Source: Reyranella sp. (GTDB taxonomy: Bacteria; Pseudomonadota; Alphaproteobacteria; Reyranellales; Reyranellaceae). From it: a stretch of DNA of 64,000 bases. Where the stretch lies: positions 62,001 through 126,000 of the forward strand of contig JAIEOV010000023.1 of NCBI GenBank assembly GCA_019750135.1, read 5' to 3'. The position numbers and the translations under genes are program-made. Below, one piece after another: positions 60,693 through 64,000 of this stretch. The first letter of the stretch is position 1, and the number at the start of each line of letters is the position of its first letter. The notes under the pieces are model-generated. The model had not been told where the DNA came from. It did not search any database and was given only the letters and a program-made list of their open reading frames with translations.

Positions 60693-61663
60693 ATGGATAC
60701 GTCGGTCGGCCTGGCGAACCAGCAGGCCCTGCCCGTCATCTCCTTCGCCGGCCAGAGCGATGCGGCGCTGGCGCGCCAGCTCGACCAGGCCTTCTCGACC
60801 ATCGGCTTCTGCTATTTCAGCGACATCGGCGTCGACCCGGCCCTGGTCGAAGGGGTGTTCGCAGCCTCCAGGCGCTTTCATGCCCAGCCGCGCGCCGCCA
60901 AGGATGCCCTTGCCATGAACCGCTTCCATCGCGGCTACATGGCGCCCAAGACGTCGATCATCCAGACCTCGTCGGTCGCCAAGGTGACCAAGCCCAATGA
61001 TTCCGAATCGTTCATGTTGATGCACGAGGTGGCGCCGGACGATCCGCGCTACGGCCGCCCGCTCGACGGCCCCAACCTGTGGCCCGACCTGCCCGGCTTT
61101 CGTGAAGCGGTCGTCGCCTATGAAAGCGCGATGCACGCGTTCTGCCTGCGCCTGCTTCGGCCCCTGGCCCTGGCGCTCGACCTGCCGCGCGACTGGCTGG
61201 TGCCTTACTTCGAGCAACCCACGACCTTCCTCAGGCTGCTGCACTATCCGCCGCATGCCAGGGACGCCGCCGAGGACGCCTTCGGCTCGGCGCCGCATAC
61301 CGACTACGGCTTCATTACCATCCTCTGCCAGGACAGCAGCGGCGGGCTGGAAGTGCGCCGCAGCGACGGCACCTGGCTGGCAGCCCCGCCGCTCGCGGGA
61401 ACCTGGGTGGTCAATGTCGCCGACATGCTGTCGCGCTGGACCAACGGCCGCTGGCAGTCGACGCCGCATCGCGTGAAGAACCTGTCGGGCGGCGACCGGT
61501 ATTCCTGCCCCTACTTTTTCGACATGTCGATGGACAGCACGGTCGAGGTGCTGCCGACCTGCCAGGGTCCCGAACAACCGGCGAAGTGGCCGCCGGTCCG
61601 CTACGGCGACTACCTGCTGGAGCGCCTGGACAAGAACTACGCCTATCGCCGGCCGGTGTCCGC

Positions 61664-61667
<4 letters not shown>
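60693..61667 (+). CDS. 2-oxoglutarate/Fe(II) oxygenase (isopenicillin-N-synthase-like)
   Basis: 324 residues with AAGGAG upstream of the ATG. The iron ligands are H202 and D204 (HTDYGF) and H259 (TPHRV); R269-x-S271 in DRYSCPYF binds 2-oxoglutarate. The N-terminal DIOX-N part (LPVISFAGQ) is present. Such enzymes hydroxylate or desaturate small molecules. The stop overlaps the start of a LivF-type ATPase gene (ATGA), an unusual partnership that suggests the importer and the oxygenase serve one compound. Confidence 0.9.
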
Positions 61668-62373
<706 letters not shown>

Positions 62374-62377
<4 letters not shown>

Positions 62378-63099
62378 TCCGGCGTCCCGAGATACGCCGC
62401 AATCACCTGCGGGTTCTGCGACACCTCGCCCGGCGTGCCGTCGGCGATCAGGCGACCGGACTCGAGCACCAGCACGCGATCCGACACTTCCATCACCGAG
62501 GGCATGTCGTGCTCGACCAGCACGACGGTGACGCCGCTCGACCGGATACGCCGCAGCACGTCGATCATGGCCGCGGTCTCGGTCGGGTTCAGGCCGGCAC
62601 ACGGTTCGTCCGCGAGCAGCAGGTCGGCGCGGGTGGCGATGGCGCGCGCCACCTCGAGATGGCGAAGCTGGCCCACGGTCAGCGCGCTCGCCGGCTCCTC
62701 GGCGAGATGGGCAATGCCGGCAAGCTCGAGCGCGCCGCGCGTGATGGTGGCAACGTCGCGTGCGCCCGCCTTGCCGAACAGGGCGCCGATACGGACGTTC
62801 TCGGCGACGCTGAGGTCGCGGAACGGGCGGGCGATCTGGAAGGCGCGGGCGACGCCGAGCTCGGCGATGCGGTTGGTCGCGAGCCCGGTGATCGGCTTGC
62901 CCTTGAACAGGACCGTCCCGGCCGTCGGCGCGAGATAGCCCGTGACCAGGTTGAACAGCGTCGACTTGCCCGCGCCGTTGGGGCCGATGACGCTGGTGAT
63001 CGAGCCCGGCTCGACGGTGAAGGAGACGTCGGAGATCGCCAGCAGGCCACGGAAACGCTTGCTGAGCGCCTCGACGCCGAGGATGGGCGCGGCACTCAT
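62374..63099 (-). CDS. livG: ABC transporter ATP-binding protein, LivG type (second Liv importer)
   Basis: 241 residues from the ATG at 63099, overlapping the stop of the permease gene (ATGA). Walker A GPNGAGKST, signature LTVGQLRHLEVARA (LivG variant) and Walker B LLLADEPCAGL are present, with LGVARAFQIARPFRDLSVAE in the expected place. It works with LivF and LivM. Confidence 0.9.
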
Positions 63100-64000
63100 T
63101 CGGCGGGTGCCGTCGCGGCCGCGCGCCGGCGCAGTTTCCAGCTCTTCACCAGGCCCAGCACGCCGCCGGGCGCGGTGAGCACCAGCAGCACCAGCAGCAG
63201 GCCGGTCGCGAACAGGTGGAAGTCGAGCAGGCGCGCCAGCACGACCTGGGTGATGAACACCAGCATGAAGGCGCCGATGACCGGGCCGAACAGTGTGCCC
63301 ATGCCGCCGAGCAGAGAATAGACGATCAGGCTGAGGTTGGTGTCGTCGCGATAGACCGAATCGGTCGTGATGTAGCCCAGCGAATGGGCATAGATGACGC
63401 CCAGCAATCCGGTCAGCACGGCGCTCGCGACGAAGGCCATGCGCTTGTAGCGTTCGGTGGGCACGCCAAGCATGCGCGCGGTGTCCTCGTCTTCGCGGAT
63501 GCTGAGCAGCCCGGCGCCGAAGCGGCTGCGCTGGATCTGCCAAGCGATCAGCAGCACGACGACGCCCGCCGCGAGATAGAGCTCGTAGAAGAAGACAGCG
63601 GGATCCCAGGCGGCCGGCGCGACCGCCGGGAAATTGAGGCCCAGCGAGCCCTGCAGGGCGTCGATGTTGTTGTTGAGCTCGGCGCAGACATGGCAGACGC
63701 CAAGCATGGCGATGGCGAAAAAGGTCCCGCGCAGGCGCAGGATGGGATAGGCGACCACCGCCGACAGGATCGCGCAGGCAAGACCGCCCGCCAGCATGCC
63801 GATCGGCAACAGAAGGGCCGTCGGCACGCCCGTCAGGCGCTCTTCAACAAGGCCCGCAGCGAACGCGCCGACACCAATGAAGGCGGCGTGGCCGAAGCTG
63901 GCATAGCCCGCGAAGCCGCCCAGGATCGTCCAGGCGACGGCGAGCCCCGCCGAATAGAGCATCAGCTGGCCGACGCGCACGTAGAACGGCGGCAGCACCA
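63096..64000 (-). CDS. livM: ABC transporter permease, LivM type (runs off the right edge)
   Basis: At least 300 residues. The visible protein begins close to YVRVGQLMLYSAGLAVAWTI; related proteins have about 20-30 more residues before this point, so the true start is probably beyond the window. GGFAGYASFGHAAFIGVGAF and RFGAGLLSIREDEDTARMLG (contact loop) identify LivM. The partner LivH and a binding protein are not in view. Confidence 0.88.
   Translation of the reverse strand, partial: VLPPFYVRVGQLMLYSAGLAVAWTILGGFAGYASFGHAAFIGVGAFAAGLVEERLTGVPTALLLPIGMLAGGLACAILSAVVAYPILRLRGTFFAIAMLGVCHVCAELNNNIDALQGSLGLNFPAVAPAAWDPAVFFYELYLAAGVVVLLIAWQIQRSRFGAGLLSIREDEDTARMLGVPTERYKRMAFVASAVLTGLLGVIYAHSLGYITTDSVYRDDTNLSLIVYSLLGGMGTLFGPVIGAFMLVFITQVVLARLLDFHLFATGLLLVLLVLTAPGGVLGLVKSWKLRRRAAATAPAE

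Overview
This 64 kb window is high-GC, gene-dense chromosomal DNA. It is most like a soil or water alphaproteobacterium of the Reyranella/Bradyrhizobium kind. That placement is an inference from the branched-chain-type ABC importers, a perfect GGAAC-N17-CGTT (EcfG-type) stress promoter, RutA-family luciferase-fold oxygenases and the overall gene style. There are about 62 protein genes, no rRNA, tRNA, CRISPR array or insertion sequence that I can see, and no stretch over 300 bases without a gene. No classical helix-turn-helix regulator is encoded; the only regulatory protein is a single-domain response regulator.

Layout. 0-9.8 kb: the end of a luciferase-like monooxygenase, a Baeyer-Villiger-type monooxygenase, a stress-promoter-driven pair (24-aa membrane peptide plus a membrane protein), a response regulator, an M10 (serralysin-like) metalloprotease with RTX repeats and a DUF4114-like end, and an amidohydrolase. 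9.9-17.5 kb: luciferase-like and acyl-CoA-dehydrogenase-fold monooxygenases, a VOC protein, and a branched-chain-type importer (binding protein on +, LivFGMH on -). 17.7-24.1 kb: three glycosyltransferases followed by a type I secretion ABC exporter and HlyD adaptor. 24.1-28.4 kb: an RND efflux pump with its adaptor.

28.4-60.6 kb is the most distinctive part, a block for taking up and opening nitrogen compounds. It holds four RutA homologues (two in tandem at 28.9-31.1 kb, one in a real rutABCD operon at 36.2-39.2 kb, one at 57.9-59.0 kb) and three NtaA/DszA-type monooxygenases. It also has two polyamine-type (PotFGHI-like) importers, each next to RutA homologues, a dipeptide-type importer, an N-carbamoylsarcosine-amidase-like hydrolase and ATP-dependent hydantoinase/oxoprolinase subunits HyuA/HyuB. 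60.7-64 kb: a 2-oxoglutarate oxygenase and a second Liv-type importer that runs off the right edge.

How they fit together (inference): ABC importers bring in N-heterocycles, amides or amines; luciferase-fold flavoenzymes and HyuAB open or oxidise them; RutB/RutC/RutD and cysteine hydrolases finish the breakdown. The flavin reductase (RutF type) that these oxygenases need is not in the window.

The best single observation is the dipeptide-type binding protein at 43936-45597. Its sequence blocks are in circularly permuted order relative to DppA/OppA: the C-terminal-lobe block follows the signal peptide and the protein ends where that block would normally begin. Several families of intergenic inverted repeats (perfect 33-bp arms at 53.9 kb; 30-bp arms touching a start codon at 45.6 kb) are also worth a look.
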